Assembly (NCBI GenBank): GCA_902582735.1
Contig: CACHTB010000003.1
Coordinates: 1 to 64,000, forward strand
Reading direction: 5' to 3'
DNA length: 64,000 nucleotides
From: an uncultured Pelagibacteraceae bacterium
Lineage (GTDB): Bacteria; Pseudomonadota; Alphaproteobacteria; Pelagibacterales; Pelagibacteraceae
The translations under genes were made by a program, and so were the position numbers. Position 1 is the stretch's first letter, and each line of letters opens with the position of its first letter. The notes below the pieces were generated by a model, which saw only the letters and a program-made list of their open reading frames with translations, searched no databases and was not told the origin of the DNA. Below are positions 36,728 to 44,528 of the stretch, one piece after another.

Positions 36728-37938
36728 TGAAAAGAGTAGTTGTAACAGGACTTGGAGTTGTTTCATGCCTAGGTAATAACCAAGAAGAAGTTTATCAATC
36801 CTTACTTAATACAAAATCAGGAATCACATTTTCTGAAGAATATAAAGAACATAACTTAAAGAGTCATGTACATGGTAAACCAAATATTAAATTAGAAGAT
36901 TATATCGATAGAAAAGTAATTCGATTTATGGGTGCTGGGTCAGCATATAATTATGTTGCCATGAGTGAAGCAGTCAAAGATTCTGGATTGGAAGAGAATG
37001 AAGTTAGTAATATTTTAACAGGAATGGTGATGGGTTCTGGTGGTCCATCTATTGAAAATGTCATTTTAGCGTCAGATAAAACTAGAGAAAAAAATCCAAA
37101 AAAAATGGGTCCATTTATAGTACCAAGGACAATGGCAAGTACTGCTTCTGCCACTCTTGCGGTTCCATTTAAAATAAAAGGTACTAATTACACAATAAGT
37201 TCTGCATGTGCAACGAGTGGGCATTGTATTGGTAATGCAATGGAACTTATACAGTTAGGCAAACAAAATATTATTTTTGCTGGCGGTAGCGACGAAGTTC
37301 ACTTTGCTATGACAGCTATGTTTGATGCAATGACTGCATTATCCTCAAAATATAACGATACTCCTGAAAAAGCTTCAAGACCTTATGATAAAACAAGAGA
37401 CGGTTTTGTCATTGCTGGGGGCGGAGGAGTTCTTGTTTTAGAAGAATACGAACATGCAAAAGCAAGAGGCGCTAAAATATATGCAGAGCTAACTGGTTAT
37501 GGCGCAACATCAGATGGGTATGATATGGTTGCACCATCTGGTGAAGGAGCAGTAAGATGTATGAAAATGGCTCTTTCAACTTCAAAAAATAAGATTGACT
37601 ATATAAATACTCATGGAACATCGACTCCTGTCGGTGATATTACAGAGTTAAAAGCAGTAGGTGAAGCTTTTACAGATTACAAACCTAAGATAAGTTCAAC
37701 CAAATCTTTATCTGGTCACTCATTAGGAGCAACCTCTGTTCACGAAGCAATTTACAGTTTGATAATGATGAAAAATAATTTTATTTCAGCTTCAGCAAAT
37801 ATTTTAGAAATGGATGACGAGGCAAAAAATTATCCAATTATTACACAAGTAGAAAAAGATGCAAATTTAAACGCTATTATGTCAAATAGTTTTGGATTTG
37901 GCGGAACTAATGCAACATTAGTTTTCGAGAAAGTTTGA
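36727..37938 (+). CDS. fabB: 3-oxoacyl-ACP synthase I
   Basis: 403 residues. Condensing enzyme: active-site Cys in [16 protein letters not shown], His in [11 protein letters not shown], the second His in [11 protein letters not shown], and [14 protein letters not shown] at the end. FabB elongates the unsaturated intermediate made by FabA. Middle gene of the fabA-fabB-fabI set. Confidence 0.97.
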   Translation: MKRVVVTGLGVVSCLGNNQEEVYQSLLNTKSGITFSEEYKEHNLKSHVHGKPNIKLEDYIDRKVIRFMGAGSAYNYVAMSEAVKDSGLEENEVSNILTGMVMGSGGPSIENVILASDKTREKNPKKMGPFIVPRTMASTASATLAVPFKIKGTNYTISSACATSGHCIGNAMELIQLGKQNIIFAGGSDEVHFAMTAMFDAMTALSSKYNDTPEKASRPYDKTRDGFVIAGGGGVLVLEEYEHAKARGAKIYAELTGYGATSDGYDMVAPSGEGAVRCMKMALSTSKNKIDYINTHGTSTPVGDITELKAVGEAFTDYKPKISSTKSLSGHSLGATSVHEAIYSLIMMKNNFISASANILEMDDEAKNYPIITQVEKDANLNAIMSNSFGFGGTNATLVFEKV

Positions 37939-37942
37939 TTCT

Positions 37943-38728
37943 ATGAGTTTAATGAAAAACAAAAAAGGATTGATAATGGGTGTTGCAAATGAGAGGTCCA
38001 TTGCTTGGGGTATTTCACAAAAACTATCTGAAGCGGGAGCAGAGCTTGCATTTACGTATCTAGGTGATGCTTTGAAAAAAAGGGTAATACCTTTAGCAGA
38101 AAAACTAAATTCTAATGTGACTTTTAGTTGTGATGTAGAGAAAAAAGAGGATGTAGTTAAATTATTTGAAGATGTAAAATCTAATTGGGGTGAGATTGAT
38201 TTTGTTGTTCACGCAATAGCATTTTCGGATAAATCTGAGCTTACTGGAGAATATTTAAATACAACAAGAGAGAACTTTCAAAGAAGTATGCTTATCTCAT
38301 GCTTCTCATTTACAGAAGTTGCTAGAGAAGCATCAAAGATAATGAAGCCCAACAGTAGCATGATCACATTAAGCTACGAGGCAAATAAAGCTATTCCTAA
38401 TTATAATGTTATGGGAGTTTGCAAAGCAGCGCTAGAATCTAGTGTAAAATACCTAGCAAGAGATTTAGGTACTAAACAGATAAGAGTTAACGCAATTAGT
38501 GCAGGACCTATTAAAACATTAGCTGCATCAGCAATTGGTGATGCAAAATTCTTATATAAATGGAATGAAGACCATTCATTTCTTAAAAGAAACGTGGATA
38601 TTCATGATGTAGGAAATTCTGCATTATACTTACTAAGTGATCTAGCAGGTGGTGTTACTGGTGAAATTCATTATGTAGATGCTGGGTACAATAAAGTAGG
38701 TATGCCAGATCCCAAAAATATTTCTTAA
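37943..38728 (+). CDS. fabI: Enoyl-ACP reductase (NADH) FabI
   Basis: 261 residues, atypical SDR. Cofactor loop GVANERSIAWGISQ, then LSYEANKAIPNYNVMGVCKAALE, where the Tyr-x6-Lys active site is Y...K. It reduces the enoyl-ACP double bond. The usual FabI Tyr-Tyr pair is present as SYEAN-PNYNVMGVCK. The 3.4 kb mobile island begins 32 bases after its stop. Confidence 0.95.
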   Translation: MSLMKNKKGLIMGVANERSIAWGISQKLSEAGAELAFTYLGDALKKRVIPLAEKLNSNVTFSCDVEKKEDVVKLFEDVKSNWGEIDFVVHAIAFSDKSELTGEYLNTTRENFQRSMLISCFSFTEVAREASKIMKPNSSMITLSYEANKAIPNYNVMGVCKAALESSVKYLARDLGTKQIRVNAISAGPIKTLAASAIGDAKFLYKWNEDHSFLKRNVDIHDVGNSALYLLSDLAGGVTGEIHYVDAGYNKVGMPDPKNIS

Positions 38729-38760
38729 AATTTAGTTAAATTTAGTTAAACTTTTTAGGG

Positions 38761-38771
38761 GCGTTCTGTTG
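38761..38771 (+). repeat. Left boundary direct repeat (attL-like core)
   Basis: GCGTTCTGTTG, identical to 42149-42159 in the same orientation, inside a short GC-rich patch unlike its surroundings. It lies 72 bases from the recombinase gene end, the normal position of an attachment site. Confidence 0.6.
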
Positions 38772-38816
38772 TCCGACCCAAATGAGTTTATATCAGAAAA
38801 TATAGGTTTTTGGAAA

Positions 38817-38837
38817 GGTACATAGTAGGGTACATAG
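38817..38837 (+). repeat. Left pair of GGTACATAG repeats
   Basis: GGTACATAG occurs at 38817 and 38829, a 12-base period, immediately beside the recombinase stop codon. The same motif at the same period occurs at the right end, in the same orientation, suggesting arm-type recombinase-binding sites. Confidence 0.65.
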
Positions 38838-38842
38838 TTAAA

Positions 38843-39406
38843 CTATGATTTCTTTGTGATGACTTTGTAATTGGGGTTTTTAGTTCTGTTGGGAAATACT
38901 TTATTGTGAATTTCTAATAAATGGTCGTCTGACATATTTTGGTAATGTTGGTTAATCATCTGAACTGAAGTATTTGAGTGAAGAGCGACTATATTGGCAT
39001 CTACACCTTTTCTTCTTCTGTCTGAAATAAATGAATGTCTATAAACATAGATTGGTCTATTTTGACCATCTTTAACAAACAAATCTAAATCATCTGAAAT
39101 TCTTTCAAAATTTTTTCTAATTCTATCAAATAACTTATCTCTATTTTCAACTCTTGGAAAAAACAGATAATCAAGTTCATTAGTATTTAGGTGTCTGTTC
39201 ATAACTCTCGGATAAACATCATCTCTATACCAATCTGCCACCGTCATTGTGTGTCTATCTTTTTTAGTCTGTAACAATGTAATCTTCATTACAGGAGTTT
39301 TAGTAGTCGGGTCATTTATCCAACCAACATTATTTCTTCTTACTCTTAATAGTTCTAAACCTGGTCTAAAACCACCCGCTTCACAAATAGATAATAAGTC
39401 TGCCAC
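38843..39406 (-). CDS. Tyrosine recombinase/integrase, catalytic domain only
   Basis: 187 residues from GTG 39406; the frame is open to a TAG at about 39453 without an ATG. It covers only the catalytic domain: the first Arg in GGFRPGLELLRVRR, the second Arg in YVYRHSFISDRRRKG, a His in VALHSNTSVQ and the Tyr nucleophile in INQHYQN. The N-terminal SAM-like DNA-binding domain of a ~380-residue phage-type integrase is missing, and no other frame upstream supplies it. Either a truncated relic or a small FimB-like form. The first His of HxxR is Tyr here. It ends beside the GGTACATAG repeats. Confidence 0.78.
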   Translation of the reverse strand: MADLLSICEAGGFRPGLELLRVRRNNVGWINDPTTKTPVMKITLLQTKKDRHTMTVADWYRDDVYPRVMNRHLNTNELDYLFFPRVENRDKLFDRIRKNFERISDDLDLFVKDGQNRPIYVYRHSFISDRRRKGVDANIVALHSNTSVQMINQHYQNMSDDHLLEIHNKVFPNRTKNPNYKVITKKS

Positions 39407-39645
39407 TTCATCATAAATCTTATAAAAAGATTTCTGAAGTAGTGACCAAATCTACTCGTAAGAAATTTCCTCAATCGTGGGTTTTTAATATCTTAAAAAG
39501 AGAAAGTACAATTCCACCTAATGAGGAAATCGTAAGACACAATATCTGTAATGTAGAACTTCAACCTAATATCTGTGATGTTTAATTGTTTTATCAAATT
39601 GACTATTTAATAAAATTATCTACTTTACAAATATAAACTATCTTT

Positions 39646-40653
39646 ATGTATAAAAAAATTAATATTTATATTCATCCCGGTTATGGAAAAACTGGAACTA
39701 CATATTTACAAGAAAACATTTTTGACAAAATAAATTTTGTAAATCTTGGAAAACCACACAATCACAAAAACGAATTAGTTAATAAATTAATTTCATTACA
39801 ATATAAAATCTTCCAACCAAAATACTCATTTCAAAAATTATATCCTATGAATTACTCATATTCAGTGAGAAATTATGTAAGTATTTTAAAAAGTATTATT
39901 GATAAAACTGATAATACAAATTTTATGTTTTCTGATGAGTGTCTTTTTAATCATAATAATTATTTTGGATATTTTAATATATATTTGTTAAAAGAAATTT
40001 TAGATTCCCTTAATAATTATTTTGATATAAATATTAAATTTATTATATCTATTAGAAGTCAGCATCAATATTTAATTTCCAGTTTCGCTTATGATAATTA
40101 TAGAATGAAAAAAAACTTTGGATCATTCAATAATTTTTTAGATAAAATATTTAGTGACGAAGACCTTTCTGAAATTTATCAATATGATTTACAAATAAAA
40201 AAAATAAAAAAAATCTTTAATTCAGAAGTCTTAATACTGCCCTTAGAAGAATTAGAAAAAAATCATGAAAATTATATCAACCGGGTGATAAATTTTCTGG
40301 GTATTGTGAAGGAGGTAGAGTTAAATACATTTAATAATAATCCAATAAATAAAAATTCTGAATTAGTTAATAATAATAAAGTTTATTATACCCGGTCTTA
40401 TGATTTTAGAGGTGTCTTATATGAACATTTTTCGAACATACATCTGTCATTAAAGAAATACAAACTTTATCAAAAAAACTTCAAATATCTTAAATTTTTA
40501 AAAGAGTTAATAAAACCTGTTACTAAAAAGTCTGGAAAAATTCTATTAAATGAAAATCAAAAAAGAAAAATACAACAACACTTTAAACAATCTAACCAAA
40601 ATACAGAAAAAATTACTAATTTGAATTTAAAATTTTATGATTATTATGATTAA
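39646..40653 (+). CDS. Sulfotransferase-like protein (island cargo)
   Basis: 335 residues. The N-terminus IYIHPGYGKTGTTYLQEN matches the 5'-phosphosulfate-binding loop of PAPS-dependent sulfotransferases, and IKFIISIRSQHQYLISSFAYDN matches the 3'-phosphate-binding segment (Arg then Ser eight residues on). A later EELEKNHENYINRVINFLGI resembles the family C-terminal helix. It may sulfate a surface glycan or lipid. It is even more AT-rich and Asn/Lys-rich than neighbours, and stands alone on the plus strand inside the element. Confidence 0.75.
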   Translation: MYKKINIYIHPGYGKTGTTYLQENIFDKINFVNLGKPHNHKNELVNKLISLQYKIFQPKYSFQKLYPMNYSYSVRNYVSILKSIIDKTDNTNFMFSDECLFNHNNYFGYFNIYLLKEILDSLNNYFDINIKFIISIRSQHQYLISSFAYDNYRMKKNFGSFNNFLDKIFSDEDLSEIYQYDLQIKKIKKIFNSEVLILPLEELEKNHENYINRVINFLGIVKEVELNTFNNNPINKNSELVNNNKVYYTRSYDFRGVLYEHFSNIHLSLKKYKLYQKNFKYLKFLKELIKPVTKKSGKILLNENQKRKIQQHFKQSNQNTEKITNLNLKFYDYYD

Positions 40654-40684
40654 ATATTTAAAATATTTATCTTGTGTCAAAGAA

Positions 40685-40852
40685 CTAAACCCTACTCTCT
40701 ACATATCGTCTAATCAAGTTTTCAACTATATTTGACATTTTTCTCATATCTTTATCAGCGACGAGTTTAAATCTATCAATCGTATGTTTGTTAATAGTGT
40801 AATTAACTCTTTTCTTGTGTTGTTTAATTTTATCTGATTGTACTGACCACAT
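40685..40852 (-). CDS. Ribbon-helix-helix (CopG-like) small regulator
   Basis: 55 residues, missed by the track. After a short basic start it reads RVNYTINKHTIDRFKLVADK (a beta strand then helix A) and DMRKMSNIVENLIRRYVES (helix B), the RHH pattern of CopG, Arc and antitoxin regulators. AAGGAG lies 8 bases upstream, inside the end of the preceding small ORF. RHH proteins next to a Rep gene usually control copy number or plasmid transfer. Confidence 0.65.
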   Translation of the reverse strand: MWSVQSDKIKQHKKRVNYTINKHTIDRFKLVADKDMRKMSNIVENLIRRYVESRV

Positions 40853-40857
40853 TGGTA

Positions 40858-41112
40858 TTACTCCTTGATTTCGTATTTTATTTTAAGTTCATTAATTAAG
40901 TCTGATAAGAATTTACCTGTTTCTCTAATATTATAACTATCACCACTTTTACCTGAAATTTGTTTGATAAAATCTAATGTTCTATCTTTCATCATATAAA
41001 GACGATTTGATTGTAACATATTAAATAACTCATCTTCTGCTTGTTATGTGTCATAATAATTCTTCAAATTTTCTTTAGAAATTTGTTGAACAGATTGTTG
41101 TATTAAGTTCAT
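40858..41112 (-). pseudogene. Small ORF interrupted by an in-frame stop
   Basis: The frame starting at ATG 41112 reads MNLIQQSVQQISKENLKNYY, meets TAA after 22 codons, then continues in the same frame for 61 more codons (AEDELFNMLQ ... NELKIKYEIKE) to a TAA at 40858. Both sides look protein-like. ATG 41112 overlaps the upstream ORF stop (ATGA), and the RHH gene follows 5 bases later, so it belongs to one operon. A single substitution (CAA, GAA or AAA to TAA) would explain it; re-initiation at ATG 41017 is possible. Confidence 0.55.
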
Positions 41113-41254
41113 TTCTTTTCTCTTTGAAACTTGGTTATCAATTCATTCTTATATTTGGTCACTAATTCATCTAGTTCTTTAGTAAGTGCTATTTTACCAA
41201 AGGTATCTCTAGTGGATTTTATCTTGTTCCAGATATTGTTATTTTGTGTTCCAT
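41109..41254 (-). pseudogene. Degenerate small ORF of the island operon
   Basis: A 50-codon open stretch (NIWNKIKSTRDTFGKIALTK ... ending QREKK) ends in a TGA that overlaps the next ATG. It has no in-frame start. An ATG at 41254 with a good AAGGAA site lies at the expected place but in another frame, and stops after 11 codons; deleting one base would join them. No family is recognised. Confidence 0.4.
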
Positions 41255-41264
41255 ATTTATTTCC

Positions 41265-41687
41265 TTAAATTACGACTAATTTTTCTGGTACATAATTTGA
41301 ATGATGACCTTTTAAAGAATAAATCACATTAGCGATTTCACTATTCGCCTTTTCATTAAACAGGATAAATCTGTCGCCAAGTTTTCTGAAATAATCTGAC
41401 ATTAACTTTAGTACATAGTTTCTGTCATACTTTTTCGGTATTCTTAATATGATATGACTATGAGTATTGTTTCTTACTCTTTCAATATTACAGATAAACA
41501 TAACTCTCTTATCTGGATATTTCTGAAAGTATCTGAACAACTTTTTATTAACAAATGAGTTCAGTAAATTCAGTTTCTTTATTAGTTCTTCATTAGATAT
41601 ATTTTGGTAAGTATTAGCAACTACTACTAGGTCTTTATCTAATCTCTTATCTTTTAATATTTCTTTTATTAAGTCTTGTTTAAACAT
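41265..41687 (-). CDS. Small HUH-like replication initiator/endonuclease
   Basis: 140 residues. NNTHSHIILRIP contains a His-x-His pair (residues 76 and 78) on a hydrophobic strand, and ANVIYSLKG gives Tyr123-x-x-Lys126 about 45 residues later: the order and spacing of motifs 2 and 3 in rolling-circle Rep and other single-Tyr HUH nucleases. Such enzymes nick one DNA strand through a 5'-phosphotyrosine. The second residue of the HxH is Ser rather than a bulky hydrophobic. Three iterons lie 155 bases upstream. The family cannot be named without a structure or profile search. Confidence 0.55.
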   Translation of the reverse strand: MFKQDLIKEILKDKRLDKDLVVVANTYQNISNEELIKKLNLLNSFVNKKLFRYFQKYPDKRVMFICNIERVRNNTHSHIILRIPKKYDRNYVLKLMSDYFRKLGDRFILFNEKANSEIANVIYSLKGHHSNYVPEKLVVI

Positions 41688-41842
41688 AGTTATACGAACC
41701 TCATAAAGAACACTTTACAAGTTATCTCTTTTCTGTTTCCTTAGAATTGCCGTTAGCGATTTCCTAAGTTTTTTATTTGAACCGATATATTGTTGTCTTT
41801 AATCACAACGCTATACGCTTTTTTTAATCATTTCTAAAAAAG

Positions 41843-41869
41843 TACTTATCTATACTTATTTATACTTAT
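41843..41869 (+). repeat. Three TACTTAT iterons with 10-bp period
   Basis: TACTTAT occurs at 41843, 41853 and 41863, exactly one helical turn apart, upstream of the HUH-like gene. Evenly phased iterons upstream of a rep gene are typical of replication-initiator binding sites at plasmid origins. Confidence 0.6.
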
Positions 41870-42064
41870 GATGTTTTTCACATACGCCACGACTTTAAAC
41901 TCATTATTATTCTAATTGTTCTTAAGTCATAGAAGTGTGTATATTTAAGTATTTAGACAAATAGACATTCACTCGTAAAATTTTTTAGACCTCTCCAGCG
42001 TCTTTAAAATGAGTTATTTGAAATTTAAGAGATTACTTAAAATGTTAATAAATTTTCTAGTCTA

Positions 42065-42096
42065 GGTACATAGTCAGGTACATAGTTAGTACATAG
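42065..42096 (+). repeat. Right set of GGTACATAG repeats
   Basis: GGTACATAG at 42065 and 42077 (12-base period) and AGTACATAG at 42088. Same motif, period and orientation as the left pair at 38817. Confidence 0.65.
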
Positions 42097-42118
42097 TAAA
42101 ATAATTTTTGAAAAGTGA

Positions 42119-42142
42119 AGTGGTACAACGAATTGTACCACT
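42119..42142. repeat. Perfect hairpin next to the right boundary repeat
   Basis: AGTGGTACAA and TTGTACCACT pair over 10 bases around a CGAA tetraloop, 6 bases before the right direct repeat. It contains GGTACA, the core of the flanking repeats, in both orientations. No T tract follows on either strand. Confidence 0.65.
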
Positions 42143-42148
42143 CCTAGA

Positions 42149-42159
42149 GCGTTCTGTTG
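42149..42159 (+). repeat. Right boundary direct repeat (attR-like core)
   Basis: GCGTTCTGTTG, identical to 38761-38771. It lies 28 bases from the pnp stop codon in a GC-rich patch. Confidence 0.6.
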
Positions 42160-42186
42160 CCAGGTGCCCCGGACCTCGAATTTTGA

Positions 42187-44259
42187 TTAAATTGCTGCCT
42201 GTTTAATTGAAAGTTTAACTTTTCCTCTATCAAATCCAATGACTTTAACTTTAACCTGATCACCTTCTTTAACAACATCAGTTACTTTAGCCACTCTCTT
42301 CTCAGCAAGTTCTGAAATATGAACAAGTCCATCTTGTTTACCTAAGAAATTAACAAATGCACCAAACTCCATAATTTTCATAACTTTTCCATTATAAATT
42401 TTATTTAATTCAGCTTTTGCAGTTAGATCTTTAATCATCTGCATCGCTTTGCTCCTAGACGCTTCATCTGGTGCTGCAACTGTTACCTCGCCTTCATCGT
42501 TGATATCAACTTTAGCACCTGATACTTCAACAATTTCTCTAATGGTTGCTCCACCTTTTCCAATAACAGTTGCAATATCTTTTTTATCTACAGATATTTT
42601 CTCCATTTTTGGAGTGTGTTTTCCTACATCATCTCTTGATTTAGAAAGTGCTTTATTCATCTCCCCTAAAATGTGAATTCTTCCATCTTTAGCTTGTTTT
42701 AAAGCCTGCTCCATTATCTCAAATGTAATACCAGTAATTTTGATATCCATTTGAAGAGAAGTAATTCCGTCTTTTGTTCCAGCAACTTTAAAGTCCATAT
42801 CTCCTAGATGATCTTCATCTCCTAAAATGTCAGATAAAACACTAAAATCATCCCCTTCTTTGATTAATCCCATTGCAATCCCAGCAACAGGTTCTTTTAT
42901 AGGAACACCAGCATCCATTAATGCTAATGATGCTCCACAAACAGTTGCCATTGAAGAAGAACCATTAGACTCTGTAATCTCAGAAACTATTCTAAAAGTA
43001 TATGGGAAGATTTCCTTTGATGGTAATGATGAATTTATTGCTCTCCAAGCAAGTTTTCCATGTCCAATTTCTCTTCTTCCTGTACCAATCCTTCCAGTTT
43101 CTCCAACTGAAAAGGGTGGAAAGTTGTAATGAAGCATGAATCTTTCTTTTTGCAATCCATCTAAACTTTCAATTTTTTGTTCATCATCAGATGTACCAAG
43201 GGTAGTTGTAACAATTGCTTGTGTTTCTCCTCTTGTAAACAATGCAGATCCATGAACTCTTGGAAGAATTCCCACTTCACACATTATTGGTCTAACATCA
43301 GCTAAACCTCTTCCATCAATACGATTTTTATTTTTTAATATGTCAGTTCTAACGATTGTTTTTTCAAGATTTTTAAGCTGTGAATTTACATCTAAGTCTG
43401 TATAATTTTCATTTTCTTCATACAGTTGTTTAGCTTTATCAGTTATTTCCGAAATCATATTTGATCTTTCCTGCTTATCTCTAATTGAAAACGCCTTCGT
43501 AAGATCTGCTGTAAATTCATCTTTTAGTTTTCTCTTAACTTCAGAAAGATCTTTCTTCTCAACAACCCATTGCTCTTTTCTACATTCTTTGGCTAAATCC
43601 TCTATCATTTGAATAACTGGCACAAAGCCTTCGTGACCAAATTTTACAGCATTTAACATTTCTTCCTCTGTTAAACCATTTGCCTCTGACTCTACCATTA
43701 AAACCGCATCTTTAGTTCCTGCTACAACTAGATCTAATTTTGAATTTTTGAGTTCAACTTTCGATGGATTTAAAACATATTTTCCATCTATAAAACCAAC
43801 TCTAGATGCCCCAACAGGTCCTAAAAATGGCATGCCTGAGATTGCTAGAGCTGCTGATGAAGCAATAATTGATAAAATATCTGCTTCATTTTCTTTGTCA
43901 TAAGAAATTACAGTTGGAAGCACTTGTACTTCATTTTTGAATTCATCTGGAAACAAAGGTCTAATCGGTCTATCAATTAATCTTGAGATTAATGTTTCGC
44001 TCTCTGTTGGCCTTGCTTCTCTTTTAAAATACCCACCAGGAATTTTTCCTGCTGCATAATATTTTTCTTGATAGTTTACTGATAAAGGAAAGTAATCTAC
44101 ATCTGGATTAACTTTTTTTGCTCCAACAGCTGTCGCTAATACAACTGTTTCACCACATTGTGCAATAATTGCACCATCTGCTTGTCTTGCTATTTTTCCT
44201 GTTTCTAAACTTATCTTTTTTCCTGCTACTTCTAATTCCTTCTTTACTACCTTAAACAT
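42187..44259 (-). CDS. pnp: Polyribonucleotide nucleotidyltransferase (PNPase)
   Basis: 690 residues. Two RNase PH domains: [21 protein letters not shown] and [17 protein letters not shown] with the phosphate/metal site [23 protein letters not shown]. Then KH ([14 protein letters not shown]) and S1 ([20 protein letters not shown]) domains at the end. It degrades RNA 3' to 5' by phosphorolysis. It follows rpsO by 10 bases, the classic rpsO-pnp pair. Confidence 0.97.
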   Translation of the reverse strand: MFKVVKKELEVAGKKISLETGKIARQADGAIIAQCGETVVLATAVGAKKVNPDVDYFPLSVNYQEKYYAAGKIPGGYFKREARPTESETLISRLIDRPIRPLFPDEFKNEVQVLPTVISYDKENEADILSIIASSAALAISGMPFLGPVGASRVGFIDGKYVLNPSKVELKNSKLDLVVAGTKDAVLMVESEANGLTEEEMLNAVKFGHEGFVPVIQMIEDLAKECRKEQWVVEKKDLSEVKRKLKDEFTADLTKAFSIRDKQERSNMISEITDKAKQLYEENENYTDLDVNSQLKNLEKTIVRTDILKNKNRIDGRGLADVRPIMCEVGILPRVHGSALFTRGETQAIVTTTLGTSDDEQKIESLDGLQKERFMLHYNFPPFSVGETGRIGTGRREIGHGKLAWRAINSSLPSKEIFPYTFRIVSEITESNGSSSMATVCGASLALMDAGVPIKEPVAGIAMGLIKEGDDFSVLSDILGDEDHLGDMDFKVAGTKDGITSLQMDIKITGITFEIMEQALKQAKDGRIHILGEMNKALSKSRDDVGKHTPKMEKISVDKKDIATVIGKGGATIREIVEVSGAKVDINDEGEVTVAAPDEASRSKAMQMIKDLTAKAELNKIYNGKVMKIMEFGAFVNFLGKQDGLVHISELAEKRVAKVTDVVKEGDQVKVKVIGFDRGKVKLSIKQAAI

Positions 44260-44269
44260 TATTCCCTAC

Positions 44270-44521
44270 TTACTTCCTTAGATTTAGTTTTGATATTACT
44301 TCCTTATAAGACTCGATTTTATTTTTCTTTAAATAGTCCAATAGTTTCTTCCTTCTATTAACAGCTCTCAATAAACCTACTGATGAGTGTTTATCTTTCT
44401 TAAACTGTTTAATATGTTTTGATAGGTTCTCAATTTTATCTGTCAATTGAGCAACCTGAACTTCAGATGACCCTGTATCTTTGTCATGGATCGCTAGTTC
44501 TTTTGCTTTTTTTGCCATCAT
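44270..44521 (-). CDS. rpsO: 30S ribosomal protein S15
   Basis: 83 residues from the first ATG of an MM start. The S15 motif is DTGSSEVQVAQLTDKIENLS, then HSSVGLLRAVNRRKKLLDYL. It binds 16S rRNA and commonly represses its own message. truB, normally between rbfA and rpsO, is absent here (7-base gap). Confidence 0.97.
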   Translation of the reverse strand: MMAKKAKELAIHDKDTGSSEVQVAQLTDKIENLSKHIKQFKKDKHSSVGLLRAVNRRKKLLDYLKKNKIESYKEVISKLNLRK

Positions 44522-44528
44522 ATTATCC

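Larger units (their letters stand above)
38761..42159. mobile_element. Miniature integrative element with HUH-like Rep, RHH protein and sulfotransferase cargo
   Basis: A 3.4 kb island between the convergent ends of fabI and pnp, genes that are near neighbours in other alphaproteobacteria. It is bounded by the direct repeat GCGTTCTGTTG, with paired GGTACATAG repeats just inside each end. Gene content: tyrosine recombinase catalytic domain at the left end, a sulfotransferase-like cargo gene, then a minus-strand operon of HUH-like replication protein, two damaged small ORFs and an RHH protein, and three iterons upstream of the rep gene. Coding density is lower than in the rest of the window, as expected of acquired DNA. 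The recombinase lacks its N-terminal domain and one ORF has an in-frame stop, so the copy may be immobile. Confidence 0.75.
41688..42186. other. Non-coding right end of the island
   Basis: 499 bases without a credible gene. It holds, in order, the promoter side of the Rep-like gene, three TACTTAT iterons (41843), a run of AT-rich sequence, three GGTACATAG-type repeats (42065), a perfect GTAC-centred hairpin (42119), the right boundary repeat (42149) and a GC-rich patch just before the pnp stop. Confidence 0.65.

Noticed and set aside
38731-38750. Tandem TTTAGTTAAA TTTAGTTAAA after fabI
   Set aside because: Two exact copies but AT-only simple sequence outside the boundary repeat; no further support for a role.
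38756-38782. Resemblance of AGGGGCGTTCTGTTG to the 5' end of small SRP RNA
   Set aside because: The diagnostic GGAAGGAAGCAGCC loop is not found near either copy, so an SRP RNA cannot be supported.
39442-39585. 47-codon plus-strand ORF with NICNV/NICDV repeat, next to the truncated recombinase
   Set aside because: No start with a ribosome-binding site and no recognisable family; the repeat (AATATCTGTRATGT twice, 27 bases apart) is noted but may be chance.
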